Shown here one piece after another: positions 33,721-46,661 of a stretch of 64,000 nucleotides of DNA (position 1 is its first letter; each line of letters starts with the position of its first letter). The position numbers and the translations under genes were made by a program. The stretch spans positions 11,503,434-11,567,433 of the forward strand of contig JAVHZZ010000008.1 of assembly GCA_036250195.1 (NCBI GenBank), read 5' to 3'. This stretch comes from Mixophyes australis (taxonomy: Eukaryota > Chordata > Amphibia > Anura > Limnodynastidae). The notes under the pieces are model-generated. The model made no database searches, was not told the origin of the DNA, and saw nothing but the letters and a program-made list of their open reading frames with translations.

Positions 33721-36552
33721 TGTAAGTATTATGGGTGGGCGTTAGGTGGCAGTGGCCCATGTTTTCTTCTTCTTAATGTTTGCCCATTTTCAAAACACAA
33801 TGGAGGCAGCCATTTTGAAAGCTGAACCAATATTCCTAAAAATAAAACCTGTTATTCTCTAGGAACCTGTGACATAATCGGGGCAGGGCACATGGTCAGA
33901 TGTAGTGTCCAGGAAATCCTACGTTCATATTTGTCCAAATCCAATGCAAAGAGAAAATATACAACAAAAAGTATACAAAACACATCGTCAAAGAAATAAT
34001 CAGTAATAGCAAAATACAATAATAGTTGCAGATAGGTAAATAGGTCAGGTTGATTTGCAGGTATAAAAAGGTGTAAAGAGGTGTAATTCCATTTGCGGGT
34101 GTAATTCCATTTGCGGGTGAGCATAGGTTCACTGATTCGAAACCATGCAGAGTTATTTAGCTGGAAGAGTTTATGTTCACATTGTAGTCTTACATTTTAA
34201 AATGCATTACACACCAGCTCCTTCACAACCATCGGCACTCTCAACATACGTGTGTTTATTTTTCCTATTTCTTTCTAATCTATCTTAAAACCCACGCTCT
34301 GCATGGGAGCCGGCAAAGCTAATTACAGGTGGCACGGGAGAGCACAACGCCGTGTAATGTACCCACTGTGTGAGGTCTGCACTTTAGCATTGCTGCTGTG
34401 AATCATCCACATGCATCTGAATTAATAGCTTCCCTCAGCCCTCAGGGTGCAGACCCTTATACAATACTAATCCTTCTAGCTTGCTGGAGCAGTCCACTAG
34501 CTGAAACGCATCAGCTGCTCTATTTTGTCAAATAGATCCTTTCATCGAATAATAAGTTTTGCTTAAATGAAAGGGCAGAACCCCAATGATAGGCAAACCA
34601 CATCTTTGTATTATGTTTTTAACTACATTTACCATGAATAAATACATTACCTTATGTATACATATTTAATTTGACCCCTTCACCTTCACCCATCACAGAA
34701 CAATATGTTATAGTTTAAGTCTCTGCAGTTCCCCCTTTATTAATACGTCCCTGTTTCTCTACATGCCCCGGCAGTATTATTCACGATGAAAACCTGATAA
34801 GATTTTTATCTGGTACACATGAGGATTTTGTTGTCTGATGCACTCTTTAAGGGTCATTTGCAAACCACAGAAGTGTAAAACTGTCGTGGAATTTCTTGTC
34901 ATGCCTAGTGTGAGTATACCAGGGCAAAGGTACCTTGACATGGGTTAAATAAATAAACTGGGGAAATAATGAGTGAAATGCTCACCCTTTTTATTGCAAT
35001 TACATTCAGTACTTGTCCTAGCAGCCGAGCTATGCTCATCCATCTTCTATCCATATCATAAGACAAGGTCCAATGTCATCCCACTTTGGGTAGGTTCACA
35101 AAGTCACCAAGTCCACGGGGCTTCAGAACACGCATGCGGCCAAACATGCACCGCCCTGCACCAGGAGTGAAAAAGACCTCACCCTGCATTAGTGTTTCTC
35201 CTATTCTAAAAAGTAAAATCTTCTTTATTCTAAAATTCAATACCTTCTTCCACCTGCTGGTTCACTCACAGCAGTCCCTCACCTTTGGTATGTGCTAATA
35301 AAGATTGTAAACATTATTCCAACTGATTAAGGTATAGGCTAATAAACATGGGGTTTCTCTGTGTGTAGAGTCTCTCTTACAAAACTACCAATGCCTCTAT
35401 ATGGGTACTGCATTACTATATACTAATACTAAGAATAATATTATATTTATGACCCCTCCTGGCATCATTTCAGAATGTGCACAATAGACATAACATACAT
35501 GTATACCCGGTTAGCACGTTACAATACAGGCAATGACAAACACAGTTTTGGACAAGAAGGGGTGTCCTGCAGACTAGACCCCTTGTCTCAATGTCCTTAC
35601 CCCGCCTTTACAAAATTATTTTTATGCAAGTACTCCTAGTTTTACAGAGAAACGCATGGATTTGGGATCCAAGATGGTGGCATTTTCTCAATTGCAAAGT
35701 ATGCCCTGGCTGATGGGAGGGATAGAGCTGATTGATTAATTTCTTGCTAATTGCAGAAAGTAGAGAAATGGGATTTCTCTTTGAAGACATGATTACTCTA
35801 ATGAGATAAAGGAGTAGAGAATGACATTTACAGGGGCATTTCCTGCTTTGCCGCATGATGTGTAGCAATTGTATCCTTGCAAAAGGACTTGAATCCTCTT
35901 CCCCCACCCAGGTCTTGGAGATACTGTAGCAAAATGCGATTTGCGTCTTTGAGCTGCACTTCTGCGGGAAAACATAAAGCTCTTCGACCAATATAATAAA
36001 ACCTTCAGCTACACAACAAAAGCCAATAGAGACCGTTTCATTGTCCCCTCACCACCACGACTAATTTAAGACATAACAAACCGATGAGTATTTTAGGATA
36101 AAAATAGAAATGTTTTTGGGAATAAAGGGGACGGTCCTAAAGCCTAAAGCATCAGTAGGTTGGATTTGGATGTCACATTTTCCCTCTGTGCATTTTCCTG
36201 AGGGTGTTTATAAAGACCGCAAAATGCGTGGGGAGGTTGAAGAGCGATTGGCGGACAATAAAACGCATTTTCGCACAAAAAGAAGCATAGCGTGTCTGCA
36301 GATTTTGTGGCTTGTAAGTGACCCTTATTGCTGTGTGGGGTGTGTCATCTGTCGAGCAGTATTTATGGGGCCTCTTGCAATGGGGTTGTTTAATTTTGTA
36401 ACAGATGACGGGTTCTGTATGGCAATTAACAAATCTGTTTCCTTCTTTGAATGTTTTGGTTCAGTTTCCATCAACTATGTAACCTGTATTATAAAAGTAC
36501 AACGTGAGTCACTGGAGACAGCAAACAATTTAATTGTTGATATCCGTTAGGT
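33721..36552 (+). other. LRRC7 intron, no supported feature
   Basis: It contains a tiny direct repeat (gtgtaattccatttgcgggt, twice, at 34081-34119) and several chance frames, including 35608-35991 on the minus strand and 36110-36550 on the plus strand; none shows recognisable homology. Confidence 0.45.
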
Positions 36553-36555
36553 TTA

Positions 36556-36726
36556 TGGGCATATTTACTAAACTGCGGGTTTGAAATTGTGGAGATGTTG
36601 CCTATAGCAACCAATCAGATGCTGTCATTTTGTAGAATGTACTAAATAAATAATAACTAGAATCTGATTGGTTGCTATAGGCAACATCTCCACTTTTTCA
36701 AACCCGCAGTTTAGTAAATATACCAC
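36556..36726. mobile_element. Palindromic CCAAT MITE with TTA target duplication
   Basis: The arms tgggcatatttactaaactg and cagtttagtaaatataccac enclose gttgcctatagcaaccaatc and its inverse. TTA flanks both ends (36553-36555 and 36727-36729), as expected for PIF/Harbinger-type elements. It lies 338 nt before the exon at 37065. Confidence 0.88.
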
Positions 36727-37025
36727 TTAGAGCTATACATTATTCCAGTAACATGGAAGGCTGATTTAGATTATCATCTTTACGCACATTGTGCACAGTG
36801 TTGCTTTAACGTGACTCAAAACTTTATAATTACCTCAGTACTAATACTGGGGACAGAGTCTCTTATTCCCAGAATGTATAGGATTTTATGAGCTGGTAGA
36901 CAGTATAGCAGTCAGTGTTTAGATGCCAGTGGAGTTTGTACATATCAGCAGGGGGAAGATGGCGGTCAGACACACGAGAGGTCCTCTCCTGGCGGAGATG
37001 TACTGTAATAATTGCTTCTTTTCAG

Positions 37026-37064
37026 CTTCCTGAATCTTTGCCTAACGGGTTACATTACCCACAG
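37026..37064 (+). CDS. LRRC7: Possible 13-codon 5' extension of the LRRC7 exon at 37065
   Basis: A strong pyrimidine tract and AG (ttgcttcttttcag) end at 37025, exactly 39 nt before the acceptor used by the main form. The intervening codons are open, in phase 0, and encode [13 protein letters not shown]. Both sites could be used, giving a 13-residue insertion between LAKK and AGSH. The upstream site has the better pyrimidine tract of the two. No transcript evidence is available here. Confidence 0.45.
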
Positions 37065-37280
37065 GCAGGTAGCCATATCCAGACGCTAATGGGATCGCAG
37101 AGCCTGCAACATCGATCCAGGGAGCAGCCGCACTACGAAGGAGGGATGAACAAGGTGACGATACAACAGTACCAGTCCCCGCTGCCCATCCAGATCCCGT
37201 CGGCTCAGAGAGGGCCTCAGTCTGGACGCTGCTTGATACAAACGAAAGGGCAGAGGAGTATGGATGGATACCCAGAGCAG
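37065..37280 (+). CDS. LRRC7: LRRC7 exon preceding the PDZ domain (72 codons)
   Basis: The exon reads [20 protein letters not shown], then [17 protein letters not shown], then [19 protein letters not shown], and ends at CAG/gtacga, phase 0. It is nearly identical to human densin, with a two-residue gap near SAQRGPQ. The start at 37065 after ttacccacag matches the human join LAKK/AGSH. A second acceptor 39 nt upstream (see 37026-37064) would add 13 residues in frame. Confidence 0.96.
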
Positions 37281-38484
37281 GTACGAAATCTTCTTACAGC
37301 TGCCATTGTATAAATGTCTTAAACTTGGATACACGGAATAAACTTTTGAATGGACACTGATTTGGATGAGATTCGGCAGATAAAGAAAAAACACCCCCTA
37401 GTTCAATCAGACCAATCAGAAAGGGAGTCGAACGCCATAGAACATCCATCACAGCCATAATTTTATAATAGTAGAGCGTGATGTGTGAAAAGTATGACAT
37501 GTAACGAGCGTTGATTGATGGGGGACGAGGAACAAATTATGAGGGACAAGTGATGAGGAGCAAGAGATTGAGTGATGACTGATGAGCCATAAGGGAATAA
37601 TTGGTTTGCAAATGTGACACTTGAGATGATTTTTAGAACTTTAAATGATCAGAGATTCCTTTATTGAAAGCAAAAGTATAGATGCATTCATCATAGAGTA
37701 ATCAGGTGTAGAAATGTCTTAAGATAGCTGTCGTCCCGACTCCCGAGCACATCATGCAGAAGTAATATACCTTTATAAAAAAAATATTGATATACGTAGT
37801 ACATTCTTAAACTTTAGCCTACATTGTTATTATAAAGACATGCATAGTAAATAATAAAAGCTTGCACTTCAAATACAAAGAAGTATCATTAAAAAAAAAC
37901 ATATATATGTATATAGAAACCAAAGTACCTGTGTATTGTGTATTACAGACACTTGGCAGAACATTTAGTATATATAACTCATTCTCATGGTTAAAAGGAT
38001 TATATAACTCGGTCTTTCTCACATATATTCACATACATCCTACTATTCTATCTTTATAAGAGAAAAACATTTGTTCCATGTAACTATAAGCTATTGTATT
38101 TCCATAGATTTCTCTCCAGTCAATAACAAAACAAATGTAAGTCCCCACACGCACACACTTCCAGAAATTTAGAATACATCGCACATCAATTTGATTTGTA
38201 ATTTAAATGTCACTTGTAAACTAGGACTCAAACTAATAAACATTAGACACACCAGAGAGAAAAAAATATGGCTCCTGTGGTGGAGGAAGTCAACTGGACA
38301 GGCACTTCCTGTAGATAATGCTGATTTAACCAGAAGCTCGATGAATCAATTCACTGATCTATGAATGTCACTATTGAAATGGCAAATTGGTTGCAAAACG
38401 ACTTTTAAAAGATCCGCTCATCTCACTTGAGAACCGCAAAATAAGTGGCCTCTACGCTGAAGATCTGCCCATCGTATTTTTTGA
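37281..38484 (+). other. LRRC7 intron, no feature recognised
   Basis: AT-rich sequence only. Confidence 0.5.
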
Positions 38485-38730
38485 CCCTACTTGCCAACTT
38501 TAAAAATCTCAACTGGCATGGGGCGTGGTGCTACAATTCACATCGTTTTTGGCCCCACCCCCCCACCAATCGCATCAGCTTACCAAAGGGGCGCGCCAAA
38601 GTGATGCAGGACCAATCCCGCCCACCTCACTTTAAAGTGAGCAGGATCCAGCAGAAAGGCCTGTTCGCCAAGCGGGTCCGGGAGAACTACCCGAAATTTG
38701 GAAGTCTCTCAGACATTTTGGGAGAGTAGA
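38485..38730. repeat. Dispersed inverted-repeat element, diverged copy
   Basis: It opens ctacttgccaactttaaaa and closes ttttgggagagtagacaagt, with tccgggagaactacccgaa near the right end. Same family as 19390-19745. Confidence 0.65.
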
Positions 38731-41008
38731 CAAGTCTGTTTTTGACATTCATTTGTGCGGAGGATTTCTCATCAATTACAGATTTTTGGAAAACAGATTT
38801 TTGGCTTAGAAATTCTGTAACCAGGAGGAAACAGGTTGATATTCAGATAGCTGTTTTATATCATCATGGAGGAAAATTTTTCCTTCTCTTTTTTTTTTTC
38901 TACCTTTGCTTTCACTTTTCCCTTTCTTTGTCCTCCTCCTGTTTGTTTTTCTTATCATCCCCACTTTATTGCGGAAATCCACGTTACGTTGCATCTTTAT
39001 TCAATAAAAATAGCATGTGCTGCAAGCTACCTCGCATAATCACACATTTTATCAAAGCAATCAATCAGCCGCCAAAGGTTAGAAAACTGGTCACACTTAA
39101 GGTTCAGGCGATTGAGCAAAGCTGCCATTTGTGCTTTATTGCTTACTGATAGAATTGCAGAAAATGCTATAAAACTGACAGTTTTATGTTGATATATGTC
39201 TTCATATCTTTTTCAATTCAGTGCAAAGATCCATCAGGGTTCTGACCCTGTAAAAAAAAAACACATTATATTTTGTTGGCAAATACAGACATCTTTGTTT
39301 GAACAGATATTGTTTGGAAATCTCAGCTCCTTGCTTCAAATCATATGCAGCTGGAAATGTAACTTTGTCAAGTGGTGTATACAACAGAGGGAGACGTTTA
39401 TAATTGATCCACTTTGGAACACTCACGCTGTTTTTCCTCTTGTGACGTCACATGATGTCTTTTTCACCAGTTGATCTTGTTTTACACTACTGCACAGGGT
39501 TTTGCCCAGAAGTATGACATGTTTTACAAAGAACCCAATGTGTGCTCTGGATGTGGGACACGTCATTCTGTCCTCATGATGAATCTGAGTGCCTAAGCTC
39601 AGACATCAGAAAAAGAAGATTTAGTTATGGTTGGAAGATAACTAAATTAGATATTTGCTTTGGGACAAGATTAAACTTGAAGATGTCTCTATGGGAGGAC
39701 TTACGACCTTTGGTGCATTTGTTCAAAACGCATCCACTAACACCATTGTTTGGAATATTCTGCACTCCAGTTGCTAAGCAGAACATTCTACACAACTCAA
39801 CTTAGATAAAACATGTAACGCCGATCTGCTAGAATGAGGGAGAGTGGTCAGAGTGGACTGGTATGTCTAAAGTTGGACTTGATATCCCCTTACCTTTCCA
39901 AGTACAATAACAAGACTCTAAAAAGCAATTTATTAGAAGAAATCAGGAAAAGCGAAATAGTTACTTCTGTAATATATAGATATTAGAGCATATATAGACA
40001 TATATTTGGTTAATGATTTTATGATAGCAGAGAACAATATTGTTACTTTACTATATGTTCCTTGTATCAAACATCCACTTAGTCTTGGAAGCCATCGGAC
40101 GGTCCTCTGGTAACTTTGAGGACCAGCCTGTCCCTGTTTTTATGCCATGCATTGCGGAAATGCAGCAGACGAAACCCCAGCGAGCTTACAGACGTATCTG
40201 ACAAGCTAGACAAGAGCAGTGCATGTTGGGCCAGAATCTATGTGCATGCAGAGTGAATAGATGCAGTGCACCCTCCGGTTACAAATAACACCACAGAGTA
40301 ACAAGGTTTACAACTAATTGTATAGGACACAGATAAAAGTGATGAGATAAAGTGATGACCGATGAGCCATAAGGGAATAATTACCTTGCAAATGTGGACT
40401 GAAGGGAACATGAAAACCCACACTAGTATTGTATCAAGCTCAACTGAAATATCAAACTCACAAGTAGATATGTTAGAAACCATGTTAAAATACAGTATAA
40501 GTTATAATGCAGCACTTTATGTGAATAAAGCACAGTAGAAGGAATATCATATCTGTTGTATTAGATCAAGCCTAATAGGAAATGTATTTTTTTTGCTATC
40601 AAAACTAATGTTAACAAACTATCCTTGTGTTTATGACCTGGCTGTTCATACGTATGTGAGCGTAAGTACGCCTGATGTAACCCATGAGCATCACGCCCCC
40701 TAGTGTCTATACAAGGCATAGAACGCTGAGACGATTTCTAATATCCTGGTAGTGCCCAGCAGGTGGTGTGTCAGTCTGTATAACACATAAGTAATAGTTT
40801 TTGACAAATAAATCACGTTATCATCTTTAACGTTATTTATTAAATCATGCTTTTTGTTCGCTTATCGTTTTGTGCATTTATGTATTTTCTTTTGTTTTAA
40901 TGAAAGGAAAGCTCTCATATAGCTGTGCCGGTAACCGTGTTTGTATTGTTGATTTTTTTCTGACATGGTGTATGGGGCTGGGGCGGTAGAGATTATTCTT
41001 TTTAGGGT
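38731..41008 (+). other. LRRC7 intron, no supported feature
   Basis: A pyrimidine-rich stretch at 38880-38965. Frames at 38742-39149 and 39196-39474 have no recognised homology. Confidence 0.45.
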
Positions 41009-41437
41009 AAGGCTGGGTACACACTACAGAAAACGCCTCCTGAAACGATATTGATTTTACCAATGACTGCAAAAAAAAGTCCCGATCAGCAGCTGATTCA
41101 TGTGTACACTCTAAACACGATTTACCTTCAGATCTGTGTTCTTCATCTGTCATAACCATGGGATGAAATGATGGTGACTCTGCACACTCCGTAGAGATCT
41201 ATGGAGACTGCCGGTCCTGAGTGCGTACACACTGCAGGATTGGAACGACATTGTTCCATCGTTGAACGACATTTTTAGTTCGGTTTAAAAATCAAATGAA
41301 ATGATACGATGAGCTTTGGAACTATAAACGTTCATCGTTGCAGTGTACACACTAATGCGCTATCTGGTCGAACGGCCGTTTATCATTTGATTGGCCCGAT
41401 AATAGTCTGAAAACCCTCTAGAGTGTACCCAGCCTTA
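41009..41437. mobile_element. DNA transposon, AAGGCTGGGTACACAC ends, 429 bp (copy 1)
   Basis: It is bounded by inverted aaggctgggtacac and gtgtacccagcctta, and contains several internal tgcgtacacactgcagg-type boundaries. A TA dinucleotide borders each end. It is non-coding apart from a chance minus-strand frame. Copy 2 lies at 58624-59047 in the same orientation and is similar throughout. Confidence 0.82.
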
Positions 41438-42007
41438 CTCCTGCGTTTATTGTTGGCAGCGTAATCTCTGGCTGCAGTAACTAAATTGGAGAAGGAGTCA
41501 TACATTGTTATCTTGTCATTCTGAAATAGCTAGGCACCAAAGATAAGGATACATTTTACTGTTTCTGTATGACATAATACACTCCCAAGTGTAAGTGATA
41601 TGGATACAGAGGAATTATTCTATGACCATATTTAAAAACATTACATTATTACATTATTTCTTATAATACACACATTTCCCTATTAAACACTGTAGTAATG
41701 ACACCAGAACTATACAGGGATTACATAACATGTATATAAATAGTATTTGTGCTTTACACAAGTGTTTAGACCAATCTTGTATTATAAACTTATTTCTACC
41801 AGAAGATAACAGAAACCTAATGACAAATACATTGCATATCATTTTATTATTAATTGGGGGATATCAATTTTTGTGTGTAAATTGTGTGGTGTTAAAATGA
41901 TGATAAAAGCGTTGCTACTGTTTCTAGCATTACATAAGAACGTTGCAGGTTTCATTGCACAAGATTGTGATACTTTCTGACTCTTTCTCTTTGTCTCTCT
42001 GAAACAG

Positions 42008-42100
42008 TACTGTGTACGGATAGAGAAAAACCCAGGCCTTGGATTTAGTATAAGCGGTGGACTAAGCGGACAAGGGAACCCGTTCAAACCGTCTGATAAG
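42008..42100 (+). CDS. LRRC7: LRRC7 exon: PDZ domain, first part (31 codons)
   Basis: The acceptor ctgaaacag is followed by [18 protein letters not shown] and then [13 protein letters not shown], ending at AAG/gtgagt. GLGF is the carboxylate-binding loop of a PDZ domain, which binds C-terminal peptides of partners in the postsynaptic density. Phase is 0 at both ends. The first residue is Tyr where human has Phe, and there is a Leu for Ile change after SISGG; otherwise it equals human densin as I recall it. This exon covers strands beta-A to the beta-B/beta-C loop. Confidence 0.97.
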
Positions 42101-43008
42101 GTGAGTGAGGCGCGTCACGGTACGACCCAAACTGCTCCTGTTTCTTGATACGTACAACGTGGTTATGGTGGACTCAGTAATCCCCACTCACTGGCGGAAA
42201 CAACATGGGAGGGGGCTCTCTTCAATAAAAGTATGGCATCTAATAGTTCTGGGTAAAGAACATCCGACATATTGTTTTTACAAAGCCCCGTTTTGTTTTC
42301 ACGTCGCGTTTGTTACTATTAGTGTTGCAGTTTATACTATTGAATATTTCTATGACCTCTTAGGCTCCATTCACGAGACCAAATTGTTCAATTGTACAGT
42401 ATATTTGTTACATGTTTTGGTCTTCTGGAGAGTCGTAGAACTCATTAGCCAATAACATTACCATGGTTTTTGGGTAACAGTCAAAACTCAAACTGCCCCC
42501 TACCATCTGTGTCTGTCCTGTACCTGATATCCACAGACGGAATACACTACATTCTACCAGAGCAGGTATTACAGCATGATTAAAAATTAAGTTTCCCTTT
42601 TCATTAGCCAACTTGGACAGGTCTCCGAAGATACACCAGAGGTGGCTGGTCTGAGGAACCTGTCTAGTTATACCTCTGGTGTACTTCCAAAGACCCATCA
42701 AAGTCCTCTAACATTAATGACACATTTTACAAGATGAAACCTTTAACAATGTCCACAGCATATATCATTTAGAGACCGGTGATTATTCCTCCGAGTACTG
42801 AGCCATTCCTAGCAATAGATAATCATGTAATTAAGGATTGGATACATTTAACTAAACCATAATCAGGGAAACCAACTAGTTCTGAGTGTCATGTGAAGAC
42901 AGCAGGTGGAAAATGATCATTTATGAACCGCAATGTGTGCAGTCGCACAGAGCATTTCATTATTACACAACATCACCTAATTGTCTGTCTTGTACATCGC
43001 AAAAGAGC

Positions 43009-43711
43009 GAGTCATGGCCAAAAGTTTTGAGAACGACACCAATATTTTTTTCGCAAAGTCTGCTGCCTCAGTTTTTCTGATGGCAATTTGCATATACTCC
43101 AGAATGTCATGAAGAGTGATCAGATGAATTGCAATCAATTTCAAAGTCCCTCTTTGCCATGACAATGAACTTTATCCCAATAACAACATTTCCACTGCAT
43201 TTCAGCCCTGCCACAAAAGGACCAGCTGACATCAGGTCAGTGATTCTCTCGTTAACACAGGTGAGAGTGTTGACGAGGACAAGGCTGGAGATCACTCTGT
43301 CATGCTGATTGAGTTAGAATAACAAACTGGAAGCTTTAAAAGGAGTCTGGTGGTCAATCCTCAAGAGGCGTGTGGACAAACAAAAACCCACAAATTCTGA
43401 CAAACTCCAAGCATTGATTAGGCAAGAATGGGCGGCCATCAGTCAGTATGTGGCCCAGAAGTTGAATGACAGCCTGCCAGGGTGAATTGCAGAGGTCTTC
43501 AAAAAGAAGGGTCAAGAGTGCAAATATTGACTCTTTGCAAAAACTTAATGTAATTGTCAATAAAAGCCTGTGACACTTATGAAATGCTTGTAATTTTACT
43601 TCAGTATACCATAGTAACATCTGACAAAAAGGTCTAAAAACACTGAAGCAGCAAACTTTGTGAAAACCAATATTTGTGTCATTCTCAAACCTTTTGGCCA
43701 TTATTGTAGTC
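43009..43711 (+). pseudogene. Tc1-like transposon relic, internally deleted
   Basis: Ends are inverted: catggccaaaagttttgaga at the left, and tctcaaaccttttggccatt at the right, with further matching into aatattggttttcacaaag. Between them a transposase is reduced to short blocks. On the + strand near 43370-43530, the segments GVDKQKPTNSDKLQALI-like and EWAAISQYVAQKLNDSLPG-like resemble the C-terminal part of Tc1-like transposases, followed by stops. The catalytic region is missing. Inert. Confidence 0.78.
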
Positions 43712-44130
43712 TAGTTTCAGTCATTTCCGAGGATGTGTAATAGACTCCAGTTCTGGAATCTTATGTACATATCTCATCCCGCAAAATGACATTTTGTGTT
43801 TGCATGTGACGTAGTCCACGTTTAGTTATCAGCACCCAAGATATGAGTAACTTCTGCCATCAAAACATACAAAATATTGCCCCCACCCCTGCAAACGCCC
43901 CCATTTCACATGTACAAACAGCTGCATTTATGGAATAAAAACACCTGATGTTACAAAACGTAATTTTCCCTGCATGACCGCAGTTTTCCACAGCCATAAA
44001 ATCCATTATTTGTCTGGGAACACCGGAGCTGGAAATGAAGAATAACATATAGTGACAAGAGAAAAACATTTAATTTATGAACTAGTAGTAGTGTATTACC
44101 AAGACCAGGATCAAGAAGAAATTGATGTAA
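43712..44130 (+). other. LRRC7 intron, no feature recognised
   Basis: Nothing beyond chance frames. Confidence 0.5.
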
Positions 44131-44329
44131 GTGTCATGCAAAACACATCTCTGTGTATAAGTGCCATGTAGATCACATCTCTGTGTATAAATGTCATGTA
44201 GATCACATCTCTGTGTATAAGTGCCATGTAGAACACATCTGTGTATAAGTGTCATGCAGAACACATCTCTATATAGAAGTGCCATGCAGAACACATTTCT
44301 GTATATAAGTGCCATGCATAACACATTTA
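44131..44329. repeat. 30-bp minisatellite, 7 units
   Basis: The unit is gtgccatgtagatcacatct plus ctgtgtataa. Units start at 44131, 44161, 44191, 44221 (28 bp), 44249, 44279 and 44309. The minus-strand frame here (44082-44324) is the repeat read as protein. Confidence 0.92.
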
Positions 44330-46135
44330 TCGCTAGTTATATAGTTAGATGGTTAGTAGAGTACGTTTCACTTTCTGCCCCTTATGTCTGAAGAGGCGGA
44401 TCAGTGTGGGCAAGAGCTGGGCACAGTCTAACACGCCCTATCTCCGGTGCCATCCTAAACAAACATGTTTTTGTGAAACTAAAAGCTCCAGCAATCCCAT
44501 GGCTAAGAGAGCATCCTATAGCTTGTAGGACTACAAGAGCCAGCATGCTGTGGCAGACAGGGCCCACTGAAACATGTAGTTCCGAAATAATAGAACCCAT
44601 TCCATATAGTGACCAATATGTCCTAAATCTACCAGGCAATGTGCCTACATTCAGCTATCAGAGAAAGCTTTGCACCCTCACTCAGTGACGTCCCACCCTG
44701 GATGCCCCCACAACCTTCCTCTGGGATGAGGTCGGGGTTCCAGGGAAGTTGGAAGGGATGGGGGAAATATACATTTTTATACCCTGACATTAATAAAGCA
44801 AATATGATTTTTAAAAAATAAATTAACTGTCATCTGAAATGTGTACGTGTTCAGTCATACATAATATATAACAATATGGCATCGTTTGTCATGTGACATC
44901 TTCGTGCAATCACTTTTCTTAGAAAAGATTATTATATTGGGTGCGTGCAAAGGTCACTGGATGTTTAGTTTGTGTTGTGTTAGTCTTGTTGCTGGTTTGT
45001 GTTTTGTAACTTAAACCTAAGTAAAAGTTCCCTTTTATATAGGAACTACTAATAACATTCACAAATATATGTATAAAAATTTCCGCACATTGAATGAACT
45101 TCTGATTTGACGTTATATTTACATTCTGCTGTTAATAATTTTCAATGAGTCCTTTTTCTGACTTCTGTGTTTTCTGCTGTTTCACCCGGAATCATCTGCT
45201 GTTTTCACCGACATAATTACTTTTATAATCACTTACATGTAAATTTTCACCTAAAATGTCGTTATCAAATGATCAATCTCTTATTTTACTTGGTAACCTG
45301 GAGAGAATATTTCACATCAGGAAAGTACATTAGCTAATTGTCTGAGGGGGTGGGAAGTTCAGGTTATACTTATTATCATACACTGGCGAAACGTTAATGA
45401 TCTGTCTGCTCACTCGTACAACAAAACATATAATTATACAACTGCAATCTGTGATTAGCACCAGCAAACTCCACAGAGTGTACAAACTGTTCTTTCAAAC
45501 TACTTTGTAAGCTGTGGAGGGTGCGTATAAATAGCTGGATGAGAGCGTTGCAAGTACAATGTTACCAAAAATTAAAAACATTCACACAAAAAAAAAAAAT
45601 TAATTTGCAAATTTACAATATTAAAAGCCTCTATCATGCCAGCCCAGTCCAATAACCCATTTGTGTTACATCATAAGCTTTTATGGTGCCTGATGTGTTT
45701 AGCAGTCATTGAAGAGATTGTCCGCCCTCAGATGGCCTATAACTTTTACTAAATGCATTGCTTTCTCTCTACTGCTTTCTTTTATGCTTTTCAGCCATGT
45801 GATTATACCATCAGAGTTGTTTATTTTCCTTGGGGATATGACACAGACCTACTGTAGTTATTGTATTGGACACAGTAAAATGAAACAGGAGAAGAACGAA
45901 AAAAACCTACCTGATGGTATAAACACATGGTGAAAAGCAAAGAAGAGAGAAAGCACATTGTATTTAGTAAATGTTGCATAGAGAGGAATAATTTGAACGG
46001 TTATTTGTCAAAATGTCAGTGATTTTATAACAGGGTCTATACAAGTCTCCTAAACGTGAAAACTCCCCCACCCCCTGTTTTTTAGCTGTTGTGATATTAG
46101 TTGTGTTTGACAATGTGGTGGTGTGTAACACAATA
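44330..46135 (+). other. LRRC7 intron, mostly featureless
   Basis: 44511-44580 holds ggactacaagagccagcatg, resembling one arm of the palindrome at 62993-63100. The rest is AT-rich. Confidence 0.45.
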
Positions 46136-46314
46136 GGGGGTAGATTTAATAAAGTTTCTAATAAGAACAGATGGAGGTGTTGCCCACAGCAACCAATCAG
46201 ATTCTAGCTATCATGTTCTAGAATGTAGTAGATAAATGATAGCTAGAATCTGATTGGTTGCTATGGGCAACACCTCCACTTTTCCTTTTTAGAAGCGTTA
46301 GTAAATCTACCCCT
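46136..46314. mobile_element. Palindromic CCAAT MITE
   Basis: The arms gggggtagatttaataaag and gttagtaaatctacccct surround agcaaccaatcagattctag and its inverse, with ATA on both flanks. It lies about 350 nt before the PDZ exon at 46662. Confidence 0.87.
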
Positions 46315-46661
46315 ATAGACACAGTTTGCACTGGTCAGCAGCCAATTTGCTTTCATCTGTCTAGTGCAAGTCAGACAATGAAAGCAAGTTTCTGATTGGC
46401 TGTCGTGCTTTTCAATGTTAATAACTGATCCCTAGAGTGTCTGTGTGTGTAATACACTGTGTGCTGTGTGTCAGGCAGTGTGCATTATACATTGTGTAGT
46501 GTCAAAGTCTCTGTTGCTGGTCCCCATCACAGGTAATGTCTGTGTCAGCAGTGAGTTGCCCACATTTCTTTTCCTGGACCCCCAGCGGCATCACGCTTGA
46601 GTAGAATTCAGTATAGAGGACTTGTGAAAGGCTCCTAACCTATGTTACTTCTGACTTATAG

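Noticed and set aside
36110..36550. 146-codon forward frame inside an LRRC7 intron
   Set aside because: No homology I can recognise and no densin peptide. The human protein joins 32395 to 37065 directly.
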